Shown here: in pieces, positions 20,661-30,129 of the stretch | Layout of the letters: every line of letters begins with the position of its first letter | How positions within the stretch are numbered: position 1 is the stretch's first letter | DNA from: Rhynchopus sp. YZ270_cl-10 | Taxonomy: Eukaryota; Euglenozoa; Diplonemea; Diplonemida; Diplonemidae | Length of the DNA stretch: 64,000 nucleotides | Direction: 5' to 3' | NCBI GenBank assembly: GCA_964035575.1 | Contig: OZ037834.1 | Coordinates: forward strand, 2,015,598 to 2,079,597 | Position numbers and translations under genes: made by a program | The notes under the pieces: model-generated | Told to the model about the DNA's origin: nothing | Seen by the model: only the letters and a program-made list of their open reading frames with translations | Databases searched by the model: none

Positions 20661-20753
20661 CTACCTGATTTTGCCTGAAAATTTTTGTGGAGTTTCAGTG
20701 GGGTTTAAATACCACCAAAAAACCCCACCAAATTTTCGGGTAAAATCAGGTGG
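20661..20753. mobile_element. MITE of the CCACCTGATTTT family, copy 1
   Basis: Ends ACCTGATTTTGCC and GGTAAAATCAGGTGG are inverted, with an inner inverted segment (GGGGTTT, CCACC). Same family as 22107-22220 and 53678-53742. No clean target duplication is visible at this copy. Confidence 0.6.
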
Positions 20754-21263
20754 ATTTCTTGTGGTCTTGTCGCCCCAAATTGATACAAAAATGGGATGTT
20801 TTTTTGGTATATTTTTCCATATTTCTTCGTTTCTTTATTCTTTATTCTTCTTTTTTCTTGTTATTTTTTTTGGGAGGATTCTTTGAACTAAACTTCAAGA
20901 CACCCCTCCTCAGACAAACTAAAATAAGAAATTCTTTGTATGTTTTCTCTTTATATGTAACCAGACGTTCTCCCTCTCGCACCACGACCAAGCGACAGAC
21001 ATGGCCTTGGTACATTACATGCTTCACCCTTTGGTGCTGCTCATGTAGTGTATTGTCTGGACCCAACCTGTTGCTCTGCCGTAGGTGTATTGGATCTCAA
21101 CATCAGAGACTTCCCTCTGAGGTGTGGACTGTAAATCTGTAACCTTGGGTTTTGTGTTTGGATTTTTTTTTTTGGGGGGAAAGGGGGGGGTGGAAGCACA
21201 CTACTCCTTTACCCACCCCACGCAGATTGGGGAAGCGTTTTGCCAAAACTAAAAATAAGGAAA

Positions 21264-21331
21264 GTGGAGATTTGCACAACTGTGGCAACACAACCGAGGC
21301 AACAACACTACTCCAACAATTTATCAAAAAA
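21264..21331 (+). repeat. Dispersed repeat C, copy 2
   Basis: Nearly the same as copy 1, with one extra T after GGAGAT. Ends in CAACAATTTATCAAAAAA. Confidence 0.65.
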
Positions 21332-21670
21332 TAGAAACTTTTGGCAATAGGGTTGTATCCCTGCGCCCTTTGGGTGCCATCAGAGTGCACCCACTGCGGT
21401 CTTTGGTGAATGTTGCAAAAGAGGAAAGAAAAAAATTGCCTTTCACTTTCTGTCCCCATGGCGATTCTATTCTCCGCACACAGATTGTCTAAGTGAAGAA
21501 AGGTAATCTTTTTTTTTTGAACGAAAGTCGCGTTGCATTCTTCAAAGATGTGTGTCTGTGTGTGTTTGATAACTAATAAGGGTAATTCTTGCGCAGAATA
21601 TGGCCTCAATGTGTGTGTGTGCACGAGAGACACATTTATCTTTCAAGTTTTCTTCTTTTTGCTTTTTAAG

Positions 21671-21725
21671 TAAGGTGACTAAGCACGAGAGGCTTAGGGT
21701 CATCTTATAAACTTTTCTTTTTATT
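21671..21725 (+). repeat. Dispersed repeat B, copy 2
   Basis: Full version: AGGTGACTAAGCACGAGAGG, then CTTAGGGTCATCTTATAAAC and a T-rich tail. Confidence 0.65.
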
Positions 21726-22106
21726 ATAAAGGTGCGTGCACAGAGAGGCAGTATCCATTTTTGGTTTGATTTTTTTGCCTCGCATCTTCTAAGTTTGCTG
21801 CTTAACAAAGTTTGCAAAAATACTAGGGCACTTTTTTTTTTTTGAAAGTACAACCCAACGTCCTTTGTTGTTTTCCCCGCTTTTGAACCAGTTTTCTGTA
21901 AGCCGGGAGGGGGAGACTAACCGTTCCAACCGATAAAACAACATATCCACTCGTTGTGTCTCGGAAACGCATAGGTTAAGTGTGTATCATTCAGCCATTA
22001 TTACAATGCTTTTCTATTTTCCTACTTTTGGTGATGTCGAAACCGAAGTATGCATCAAGAAAACTTTGTCAGGACTTTGCAAAGCTTTTTTGCAAAAGTG
22101 CTAAGA

Positions 22107-22220
22107 ACACCTGATTTTTACCCCGCGTATAGGTGCGTATAGGCGCGTATAGGTGCGTATAGGACCGAATAGGACCGAAAACGCACGTGTACGCGCCTAT
22201 ACGCGGTAAAAATCAGGTGG
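22107..22220. mobile_element. MITE of the CCACCTGATTTT family, copy 2
   Basis: Ends ACACCTGATTTTTACC and GGTAAAAATCAGGTGG enclose a run of GCGTATAGG-type units that read CCTATACGC on the far side, so nearly the whole element can fold. Flanked by TAAGA on both sides (22102-22106 and 22221-22225), a 5-bp target duplication. Confidence 0.75.
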
Positions 22221-23136
22221 TAAGAACACAGCAATAACAAATCAACAATAATCCACTCTTCTTTGTTTGCTATTGTTTTCTGTGTGAAAGGCGTTCTGAA
22301 AGAATATTTTTAAAAGTTTTAAACTGCCTCATTCGATCTCTTAAGTTCCTTTTTTTTTTACGTTCCCTACTTTCTCGACTAAGCTTGACGCTTATTTTCA
22401 TCTTTCCAACTTTTTTCTCTTCTTTATCCACCCTTTTTTTAAAGTGAAAGTAGTGGGACACCAACCACTTCTTGTTTCTAACGTACAACAAAAAATTTTT
22501 TTTTCGAAAAAAAAATTTTTTCTCCGCCTGTTCAACGTTCGTCCCCTCGCTTCCACACCATCTTACTTTCCACACCCTTTTCGTCACGGTTTGTATTTTT
22601 GTGTACAGGATACATGCCACATACAACACCATAAATGGCTTGTCACTTGTACACCTTATTTGTATATTTTTCCCCCCCTGGCAAAAGTACAAAAAGAACA
22701 AAAAAAACCCCCTAGAACTACAAAGCAGTACAGCACATCCTATGTGAGCTATTAACCGGGTTTTCAAACTACCGAAAGGAATTTTCAGTTATTTTGTTCT
22801 CTCTCTCTTTTTTTATTCCACAAACTCCCACCCAAAGTATATAGTACCCCCCCGTATATCCACACGAACGTGAACCATGTTATTTCATTTTCCACTTATT
22901 ATACCTTCTATTCAGTAGAATAGATAGTATATGAAACGATTTTTCCACTATTGCTTCTCTTTCCTGAAGATGGAGTTGCCAGGACGCGCATTCATCTTGT
23001 TTTCACCCTCCCCTTTTTAGCAGAAGGTGGGCCGCCAGCCGACAAGCGGTTGTTGTACACCGCCTCCCCCGTTCACACATACAGTACGGGCAAGCCATTA
23101 GGTTTCCTTTTTGTCGGCAGGGGATTCATCAGTAGG

Positions 23137-23190
23137 ATGGCTGGCATCGTACAGTGGGTCAGTCAGTCAGTGGGGAGGTACCTGCATGAA
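23137..23190 (+). repeat. Dispersed repeat D, copy 2
   Basis: Reads GGATGGCTGGCATCGTACAG, then GGGTCAGTCAGT, GGAGGTACCTGCAT. It lacks the CTTTCATCC start and carries one extra CAGT. Confidence 0.5.
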
Positions 23191-23260
23191 CAACTACCAT
23201 GTGCTTTTTTTTTTTTTTTTTGAAAACTTGAACTCCACTATATAATAGTATACCTACAAA

Positions 23261-23347
23261 AGCGTAGCTTAAAAGGAGAAATAGTTTCCTCCGATACGGT
23301 CGCCAATCACCCCCCTCCAAGGGTAATTGAGCAATCAACGGAAAAAC
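23261..23347 (+). repeat. Dispersed repeat F, copy 1
   Basis: Shares AGC(G/T)T.GCTT, AAAGGAGAAATAGT, CCAA.TCA, GCAATCAA and GAAAAAC with 29372-29456, at similar spacing. Confidence 0.45.
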
Positions 23348-24699
23348 CTTTTTTTTTCCTTTTACCTATCAGAGTTACTATTTTTTTCCACTTGGTGACT
23401 AAGCGCAGAGCCACTGTTTGGCGCTTTTTCTTTTTTCTTCTTTTCTTTTTTTTGGCCGCCAAACATATTTGGACAACTGCACAGTTCTTTTACATCATCT
23501 CCCAGAACGTTTTTTTTGCTTTTCTTTTTTTACGGTCACTACGCAAATACGCTTCGCTATTCATCCCTCCGCTTTCCTCTTCCTCAACCTCCCAGAGTAA
23601 CCCAGCCGCTCGGCAGCCACAACCCAAATATGGGTTGTGTTCAGGGCGTTCGCCCCGGGGCGAAAAATATTTTTTTTCGTTAAAAAAAATTTTTCCTGAA
23701 AAAATGACATTTTATTTCGCCCCAGGGCTTCGCCCCACCGGGGCGAAACCCTGTATAAATAAATAAATAAATAAATAAATAAAAAAAGGGGAGAAAAAAA
23801 AATAAAGAGAGAGAGATTTCTCCCCACCACCCTGTCGACCCCCCGGAGGGGGGGTCGCAGAGGGGTGTCTGTTCCGCAAACCCGCCTGCCGTGAGAGGAA
23901 GTTTCCCCAGCACTCCCGCTCCTCAATCCTGCAGTCTGGTGAAGCCCCTGTTATAGAAGGTGTCACTACTCGTGTCAACTCTACCTTCAACGGCAGAGAG
24001 ACGTTTTAGTTTATTGAAAATAATCAAAATAAGGATGAAGTCTCATATGACGGATGCCTCTCTCTTGTACATCTGTTTGATTAAACAACACAAAGAGACC
24101 CTCAGTGAGGGGGGATTGATGAAATTCTCCATCGTTTTGCTGGTTTTAGTCAGGAAAGTGCAGCTGTAATAGCACTTGTGCTGGGGAAGGGATCACGCGC
24201 AAATCGCAAATTTTTTTTGACCACTCAGTACCAGGGATTCACCCCCCACGAACTAGCTTCTCTCCGGCGGAAAATTTTTTTTGACCTATTTTAAGCACTA
24301 GTAAAAAAGCAAAAATTTCGGGTTTTTTGGCATTTCGCCACGATCAGGAAAAAACGATGGCGATAGCGAACGCCCTGGTTGTGTTTGCAAAAAAAAAAAG
24401 TGATGACGTTGTGTCAAAAAATGTTATAATGAAGCTCACCCTCGGGGTGTCAAAGCTGTAGAACCTCAGTTGCGTTCTGTATCCAAAAGGAAAATAGAAA
24501 AGAAAAAAAAGTTCTCTCCCATCCTTCCCTAAACCTTTTATTTGAAATGACATTATCCCCCCCGACTCCCCTTCCAAATCCGTCCAGCTGCTGTTGTAGT
24601 GGACTACCGCGGATAGGGCAGGAGTGGGCTGAGAGGGATGCAGTTGACCGAAACGAAAACTAACGCTAGCAATAGCAGTGGTTCTTTGGATGAAACAGG

Positions 24700-25060
24700 T
24701 CAACCGAGCGATAGCACACAGACTTGATCTGGTGCAAGCCCGCAGGAGTATCTGCCCTATCAGCTTTTGACGGTAGTGTAGTGGACTACCGTGGCTGTAA
24801 CGGGTAACGGGGAATTAGGGTTCGATTCCGGAGAGGGAGCCTGAGAAACGGGCTACCACATCTAAGGATGGCAGCAGGCGCGCAAATTGCCCAATAGCAA
24901 CACTGCTGAGGCAGCGAAGAGAAATAGTAAACTTCTGGCACTACGTGTTATGGAGCTTGCAATGGATGATATCTAAGCCTATCAATGAGTATCGATTGAT
25001 GGACAAGTCTGGTGCCAGCACCCGCGGTAATTCCAGCACCAATATATAATACCGATTAGA
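24700..25060 (+). rRNA. Truncated 18S (SSU) rRNA fragment
   Basis: Clear matches to the eukaryotic SSU 5' domain in the right order: CTGCCCTATCAGCTTTTGAC at 24752; AACGGGTAACGGGGAATTAG and GGTTCGATTCCGGAGAGGGA near 24799-24838; CCTGAGAAACGGGCTACCAC; GCAGCAGGCGCGCAAATTGC; and CAAGTCTGGTGCCAGCACCC followed by GCGGTAATTCCAGCACCA at about 25005-25042. Only about 350 of roughly 1,800-2,000 bases are present. Similarity ends near 25060 and is uncertain before 24700. The AGCACCC variant (commonly AGCAGCC) matches what I recall for kinetoplastids. Oddities: an extra G in GAAACGGGCTACC and CAGCACCA where CAGCTCCA is usual. It is probably a dead insertion, but a fragmented rRNA gene cannot be excluded. 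Confidence 0.88.
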
Positions 25061-25292
25061 TGAACAACCTACCCTAAACAGGGTTATACAATCTCAGCGT
25101 AAAACATTTTTCTCCTCTCTCTTTCACCCCTCCTTTTTAGCAACACAACCACACCCCATCCCCCCCACTCCCCTCTCCAGGCACCTACCCCCCCTCCAAA
25201 CCCTTTTCATTTACACAATCCTCTTTTTTTAACCCCCTGCTGTTTTACATAAACCTTGACCATTTTCGGTTTCCCCCTTCATTCCTCCCCCT

Positions 25293-26528
25293 ATGCCACC
25301 TACACGAGGCGGGGTGTATACCAAGCATGCTCCGGTCGCGGTTGTGAAAAATGAGTTTACGAAGAAGTTTAAGGTGACCGCACCTTTGATGCAGGCACCT
25401 TTGCTGGGTGCGACGAGCGTGGAGATGGTCGCGGCTGCGTGCGAGGCAGGGGCGTTGGGGTGTTACCCTTTGGGCTACGGACCGCACGATGACGCAAGCA
25501 TGAGAGCACTCCACGACACCATCGATGACATCAAGATGTTCACCTCACGACCCTTTGGGGTCAACCTCCGAATCTACGACCCAGATGGCGATACTGAGGC
25601 ACTCCAAACACACACCACCCTTACCCCCGCCCTACGTTCTGGCTCCCGCCTCCCTGCGATCCGTTCCCTTCTCGCACCCTTTCGAAAATTATTTGGTACA
25701 ACCGAAACTGATGAAACCGATGAACCGCCTTGTCAAGATGCACCAAAGAAAAATGATTTTAAACGTCTCACATTGCTTTGTGTTGAAACAAAGGTTGCGT
25801 TTGTTTCGTTTACCTATGGAATTCCACCGGATTGGGTGATATCCGAGCTACACTCAAATGGAATCAAAACAATAGGCACTGCAAGCTCCCTAGAGGAAGC
25901 GGTTGCAATAGAAAAGCATGGGTTAACCGCAGTAATAGCTTCTGGGGTAGAAGCTGGAGGGGACACTCCAGCGTTTCTTTCGTCGCAGGACCAGGCGATT
26001 GGGGTGTTGTCGTTGGCGTCTTTGGTGAAACTACATTTAGACATTCCGGTTCTCGCTGCGGGAGGGATAAGCAGTGGGAAAATGGTAAACGCGGTGCTCC
26101 AGGTTGGAGCCTCAGGGGCAGTTCTAGGGACAGCATTGCTTCTTTCTTATGAGTCGGTATGGGAAGGAAAGCCTTCTGTGAAGAAGATTAACGAAGGCCG
26201 CGCATTTCCAAAACCAACGGTTATCTCAAGGGTGTACAGTGGCAAGGCGTGTAGGGTGATTGAAACCGATATGACGCAGGGGTTAAGGGACAGCGGTGCG
26301 TCGATACCGTTCTGGCCGCTGCAGAGAGCGATCATGACGGACTTCAGAATCTTCTTCACAGAGCACCCTATGCACGACTGCGCGCCGCTTGCGTGTGGCT
26401 GTGCATACTCCGTTGCCGAGGCGAAGAGTGTGCGTGACATCATCTTCTCCATCATGGAAGAGCTCGGCGAGGCTAGGGGCATCCCCTCCCACATCGAGCC
26501 TCCTGCTGCAGCAGATGCGGTTGAATAG
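25293..26528 (+). CDS. Nitronate monooxygenase-like FMN enzyme
   Basis: 411 aa in one exon, ATG at 25293. The fold is the FMN-binding TIM barrel of the 2-nitropropane dioxygenase (nitronate monooxygenase) family, which oxidises alkyl nitronates. Visible marks: an N-terminal MQAPLLGATSVEMVAAACEA, corresponding to the APM and Gly-rich start of the family; ASGVEAGGDTPAFL at about residues 210-223, the substrate-side EAGG loop; and PVLAAGGISSGKMVNAVLQV followed by GASGAVLGTALLLS at about residues 250-285, the FMN phosphate site. The family usually has EAGGH; here the His is Asp, which may alter substrate use. An inserted acidic/polar segment (about residues 115-165) separates two early strands. 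It lies 230 bases after the rRNA fragment, with C/T-rich sequence between that could act as a splice acceptor region. Some family members are enoyl-ACP reductases or IMP-dehydrogenase-like, so exact substrate is open. Confidence 0.85.
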   Translation: MPPTRGGVYTKHAPVAVVKNEFTKKFKVTAPLMQAPLLGATSVEMVAAACEAGALGCYPLGYGPHDDASMRALHDTIDDIKMFTSRPFGVNLRIYDPDGDTEALQTHTTLTPALRSGSRLPAIRSLLAPFRKLFGTTETDETDEPPCQDAPKKNDFKRLTLLCVETKVAFVSFTYGIPPDWVISELHSNGIKTIGTASSLEEAVAIEKHGLTAVIASGVEAGGDTPAFLSSQDQAIGVLSLASLVKLHLDIPVLAAGGISSGKMVNAVLQVGASGAVLGTALLLSYESVWEGKPSVKKINEGRAFPKPTVISRVYSGKACRVIETDMTQGLRDSGASIPFWPLQRAIMTDFRIFFTEHPMHDCAPLACGCAYSVAEAKSVRDIIFSIMEELGEARGIPSHIEPPAAADAVE

Positions 26529-26957
26529 AGAGATATCTGTGTGTTGCGAAAAATGCCATTACACCCGGTTGTACCAAGGTACATAGTGTTCACGATTGGG
26601 TGTGTTGTGTTTCGAGTTTTATATAGGGGGGATCGGGGTTGCGTCCACAGAGGGGTGTTTTGCACTTCAGCTACCTTTTTCAGGTTTCGCCTTCTGCATG
26701 AGATGGACTGAAATGCATTTTTGTTTTGTACCCGCAAATTTTGCTAAACAGTATTATTCTTCTCAAATCTCGCATTTTAAAAAAAGTTCCGCGCAGATCC
26801 AAAAAAAACGAGGAATTTTTTTTTTTTTTTGTTTTCTCCCCGCTCATTTCCCTCAATATCCTCCCCTCTCCCCTCTTGTCTTCTCCTCTCCTCCCTAGAC
26901 CTATTAGCGGGACGTTCAGAATTCCCACAAAGCCGATTTACCCAAGCGCAACACCAA
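26529..26957. other. Intergenic, upstream half of a tandem unit
   Basis: It contains a T-tract near 26818-26830 followed by pyrimidine-rich sequence and TCCCTAG at about 26899, a candidate splice acceptor. The last 90 or so bases are shared with the region upstream of 28056, showing that the duplication included the 5' flank. Confidence 0.5.
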
Positions 26958-27683
26958 ATGGACATCACCGTACACGCCTTTGATGGTACAGCGTGTACTG
27001 TGGAGGTGAGTCCAGAGGATACGTCTAATGTGCTCCGCTGCAAGATAGCCGTTGCAGTGGGGGTACCGGAGGACAGCTTTCATGTGCACTGTGGAGGTGG
27101 TGCGGTGGAAGACGTACGAGGTTTGAGCGCTGGAGACTCCATCGTGTTGAAGAGAACTAGGCGGTACCGCGCAATCGCAGCGCTCCACGCATTAGGTGAA
27201 ACCGAACTGACTGCAGAGAGAATGGCCTCAGTACGGGACCTGAAGGTGGCCTCTCTCTTCCTAGAGGCTGAAGTGACAACGGCGATTCCGGATAATTTTT
27301 TGTGGAACTCTTGCCTAACTACCCTTGACCTTTCTGCTGGGTCTGGGATTACCAAAATTGGGGATAATTTTGCGGCAGAGTGTCCTAATTTAGAGACCGC
27401 AGATTTCTCTGGGTTGAGCAGGGTCAGGGAGATCGGGGACTCTTTTTTGATGTGCTGTGGTAACTTGCGGGAGGTGGATCTGTCGGGGCTGCGCAATGTA
27501 GAAGAGATCGGAAGCTCCTTTCTTGGCTGCTGCTTCTTCTTGGGGGAGCTGGACCTCTCTGGCCTCTGCAGTGTGGCAAATGTCAACGACGACTTCCTCT
27601 GGGATATTACCCCCCTAATGATCAACACCTCAGACTACACCCCTGTTGTGTTGGACTTTCTCCGCAAGACTAAACGAATTTGA
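26958..27683 (+). CDS. Ubiquitin-like plus leucine-rich-repeat protein, copy 1
   Basis: 241 aa. Start ATG 26958 (MDITVHAFDG) is chosen because homology with the second copy begins there; the frame is open further upstream but without an ATG. Residues 1-70 look like a ubiquitin-like beta-grasp domain (MDITVHAFDGTACTVEVSPE, then VLRCKIAVAVGVPEDSFHV, GLSAGDSIVLKR). Residues about 100-225 are irregular leucine-rich repeats of the type FL.CC.NLREVDLSGLRNV.EIG with a period near 23-26. Such repeats bind proteins; a role as an adaptor in ubiquitin-type or immune-like recognition is inference. No signal peptide, so cytosolic. It is followed at about 370 bases by a paralogue, clearly a tandem duplication. 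Confidence 0.75.
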   Translation: MDITVHAFDGTACTVEVSPEDTSNVLRCKIAVAVGVPEDSFHVHCGGGAVEDVRGLSAGDSIVLKRTRRYRAIAALHALGETELTAERMASVRDLKVASLFLEAEVTTAIPDNFLWNSCLTTLDLSAGSGITKIGDNFAAECPNLETADFSGLSRVREIGDSFLMCCGNLREVDLSGLRNVEEIGSSFLGCCFFLGELDLSGLCSVANVNDDFLWDITPLMINTSDYTPVVLDFLRKTKRI

Positions 27684-28055
27684 GTCATCCAAAGAAAACA
27701 GCTCAAAAAATTCGCATATTCAATAGAGGAGGGATGTCTTCTCTTCTCTGGAATTCACATATTTAAGGCGAAAAAAAGAGTTGTATAGATTATAGCGACT
27801 ACCTCCTCGGGGTGTCTGCACTAAAAAAAAGTCAATCAAGTTTTTTTCTTCTTATATCCTCCCCTCTCCCCTCTTGTCTTCTCCTCTCCTCCTGGACATA
27901 GTGTGCAGACGAACCAAAAGTTCGTCAATGTTCGTCGACGACCATCGACGAACCAAAACGACGAACTTTTGGTTCGTCTGCACACTATGCCTAGACCTAT
28001 TAGCGGGACATTCAGAATTCTTCCACAAAGCCGATTTACCTCCAGACAACACCAA
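27684..28055. other. Intergenic between tandem paralogues
   Basis: Repeats the 5' flank of the first copy (CCTCTCCCCTCTTGTCTTCT) and then differs by an inserted hairpin at 27897-27989. The 3' flanks of both copies share GTGTCTGCACTAAAAA and TATTTAAGGCGAAAAAAA, so the duplicated unit is about 1.05 kb. Confidence 0.6.
27897..27989. mobile_element. 93-bp MITE with perfect 30-bp TIRs
   Basis: TIRs 27897-27926 and 27960-27989 are exact reverse complements (start CATAGTGTGCAGACGAACCA). The interior adds TTCGTCGACGA and ATCGACGAA. The element is absent from the matching position upstream of the first paralogue (near 26898), so it inserted after the gene duplication. Exact duplication of target bases was not clear. 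Confidence 0.8.
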
Positions 28056-28823
28056 ATGGACATCACCGTACACGCCTTTGATGGTACAACGTGTACTGTG
28101 GAGGTGAGTCCAGAGGATACGTCTAATGTGCTCCGCTGCAAGATAGCCGTTGCAGTGGGGGTACCGGAGGAGAGCTTTCATATGCACTGTGGAGGTGGTG
28201 CGGTGGAAGACGTACGTGGTTTGAGCGCTGGAGACTCCATCGTGTTGAAGAGAACAAAGCAGTACGACGCAATCGCAGCGCTCCACGAATTAGGTGAAAC
28301 CGAACTGACTGGAGGGAGAATGGTGGCAATACGGGATCTGAAGGTGGCTACTTTATTCCTCGATGCTGAAGTGGCATGGGCGATTCCGGATAAATTTCAG
28401 TGGAAGTCTCGCATAACTACTCTTGACCTCTCTTCAACTGGGTCTGCGATTACCAAAATTGGGGATAATTTTGCGGCAGACTGTGCGAATTTAGAGACCG
28501 CAGATTTCTCTGGGTTGAGCAACGTTGTGGCGATCGGGGACCGTTTTTTGATGTGCTGTGGTAACTTGCGGGAGGTGAATCTGTCGGGGCTGCGCAACGT
28601 AGAGGAGGTGGGGATCTGCTTTCTTGGCTGCTGCGCTTCATTGGAGGAGCTGGACCTCTCCGGCCTCCGCAGTCTGACAAAGGTCAAAGGACGAGACTTC
28701 CTCTGGGAGACCAGCCCCCGCTTGATCAACACCTCAGACTACACCCCTGTTATGTTGGAATTTCTCCGCTCGACAAATCGAATTTTCCCGGCGGGGAAAA
28801 TTTCGTTTGATTATGATCCCTAA
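28056..28823 (+). CDS. Ubiquitin-like plus leucine-rich-repeat protein, copy 2
   Basis: 255 aa, ATG 28056. It has the same architecture as copy 1, with the first 70 residues almost unchanged (MDITVHAFDGTTCTVEVSPE) and the repeats more diverged (VVAIGDRFLMCCGNLREVNL, VEEVGICFLGCCASLEELDL). The tail is longer and ends RIFPAGKISFDYDP. The conserved domain against diverging repeats suggests the repeats are the recognition surface. A frame open upstream from the MITE has no ATG matching copy 1 and is not counted. Confidence 0.75.
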   Translation: MDITVHAFDGTTCTVEVSPEDTSNVLRCKIAVAVGVPEESFHMHCGGGAVEDVRGLSAGDSIVLKRTKQYDAIAALHELGETELTGGRMVAIRDLKVATLFLDAEVAWAIPDKFQWKSRITTLDLSSTGSAITKIGDNFAADCANLETADFSGLSNVVAIGDRFLMCCGNLREVNLSGLRNVEEVGICFLGCCASLEELDLSGLRSLTKVKGRDFLWETSPRLINTSDYTPVMLEFLRSTNRIFPAGKISFDYDP

Positions 28824-29544
28824 AAAATTTCATCATCATGGGGTAGAGCCCTGCATATTTAAGGCGAAAAAAAAAGAGTTGATGTTATAGAGCTCTCCTC
28901 AGAGTGTCTGCACTAAAAAGTCACCAAGTTTTTTTTTCAAAAAAACGCAAGCATTTCCGTCGCTTTTGATGTAAAACCACGAAATGGATGTAGGACTGCA
29001 TGGTTGGGGGGGTGGGTCTTCTCCACGGAACATTACCAAATATAACCAAAAAAAAGTTACAACTGCAAAAAGGAAATCCCACCCCCTTCAACTCCGAAGG
29101 CTGCAAGTCAAACAAACGTCTTGGGCATTGCGACTGCTGCTCTCCAACAAGCACTGTAGGGAGGTTCATGTGCGCCACCTCGGGAAGACCCTCACAAAGT
29201 CTGTGCAAAGACTCCTCGTTGATGTCCTGGTATGCTGGGTGACCATTATCACGTAGCGAAAGGCAATGCATTCTACTCCGGTACACAGCCGGTCATTTGT
29301 ACCAAAGGTACACTCTTCTTCGCGGGCTGTTATATTTCAAACCAACTTTTTTTTTTTCTTATTCCTACGAAGCTTGCTTTAAAGGAGAAATAGTATTACC
29401 GGGTACGCCAAATCATCCCTCAAACAGGAGGATTTTGTGCAATCAATGAAAAACAACTTTACCTTACCTACCCCGATCCTACTATTTTCCTCTCGACACT
29501 TTACAACTCAGGAGAGAATTTTATTTCCCCCCCCTCTTCCAACA
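28824..29544. other. Intergenic with repeat F
   Basis: Contains the 3' flank of the second paralogue and a repeat-F copy at 29372-29456, 90 bases before the selenoprotein start. No ORF with coding character. Confidence 0.5.
29372..29456 (+). repeat. Dispersed repeat F, copy 2
   Basis: Second copy of the block at 23261-23347 (GCTTTAAAGGAGAAATAGT, later GCAATCAATGAAAAAC). It lies just upstream of the selenoprotein gene, where a splice acceptor is expected. Confidence 0.45.
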
Positions 29545-30129
29545 ATGTTCGCGTTGTCCCTGCTTCTTTCTCTCACCCTTGCGGAGAAGGAGCAGTACTA
29601 CGCTGCACGCCTCGAGGCCTGCATGGGGTGACGACTGAAGGCGTTCCCCACCGTCAAAACCTTCAAGGAGGAGCTGGCTGGGGACTACCCTCGCGTCGAG
29701 GTGAAGAACACTGCGGGCCTGCAGTACCCTATTCTCTACTTTCTGGACGAGCACTATTCGGATGTGAAGGTAGGGTACAGATTCAAAGGGCGTGAAACCA
29801 TGGACTTCTGGCTCAACCTGCTTGAGGAGCATGGTGTAGGGAAGGGGAAGTCTGCGCCAGAATTTACCCCAGAAATATTCCCACAGACCTACCATTGTTT
29901 GGCATGGCGGGCGGAGGGTACGGATGGCTCCAGGTCGCATCTGCTTTACCCATACGATCTAAGCTGCCACAACTACGTCCGCAAACCCCACCCAGGGAAC
30001 TGTGAATGCCGTGACGGCTCCTCCGTGAGAGTGGAGTACTCCCCAAAGGGCAACCGCGAGCCCTTCACCTGCGAGGACAAATGCAGAGATTCAGGAGCAG
30101 CAGCGGTGATGGACGATGAGGAGTTGTAA
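29545..30129 (+). CDS. Selenoprotein of the Sep15/SelM type (in-frame TGA = Sec)
   Basis: 194 codons from ATG 29545, with an in-frame TGA at 29629-29631 (codon 29). The reading frame continues unbroken on both sides. N terminus MFALSLLLSLTLA is a signal peptide. Then comes YYAARLEACMG-U-RLKAFPTVKTF, matching the thioredoxin-like Sep15/SelM family, whose redox motif is a Cys followed closely by selenocysteine (CxU or CxxU, here C-M-G-U) and then a P-V-x-x-F helix. A following VEVKNTAGLQYPILYFLDE fits the next strands of that fold. The C-terminal 80 residues are an extra Cys-rich domain (six Cys after residue 125) ending MDDEEL, a KDEL-like ER-retention tail. Sep15 and SelM are ER thiol-disulphide oxidoreductases in protein folding. 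I could not place a SECIS hairpin by eye in the 3' flank, so Sec insertion rests on family and context. The alternative is a TGA-broken pseudogene. Confidence 0.82.

Larger units (their letters stand above)
19483..24699. other. Gene-poor 5.2 kb with dispersed short repeats
   Basis: No ORF here looks coding. It holds repeat D at 19499 and 23137, C at 20492 and 21264, B at 21671, F at 23261, two MITEs (20661-20753, 22107-22220), a GT microsatellite near 19840-19862, an AAAT run at about 23755-23783, and GC-rich hairpins near 23637-23755 (GGGCGTTCGCCC, GGGCTTCGCCC). Confidence 0.6.

Noticed and set aside
24590-24699. Further upstream SSU rRNA sequence (TAGTGGACTACCGCGG)
   Set aside because: A short motif resembles TAGTGGACTACCGTGG at 24778, but colinear similarity to SSU rRNA could not be followed, so it was left out of the rRNA call.
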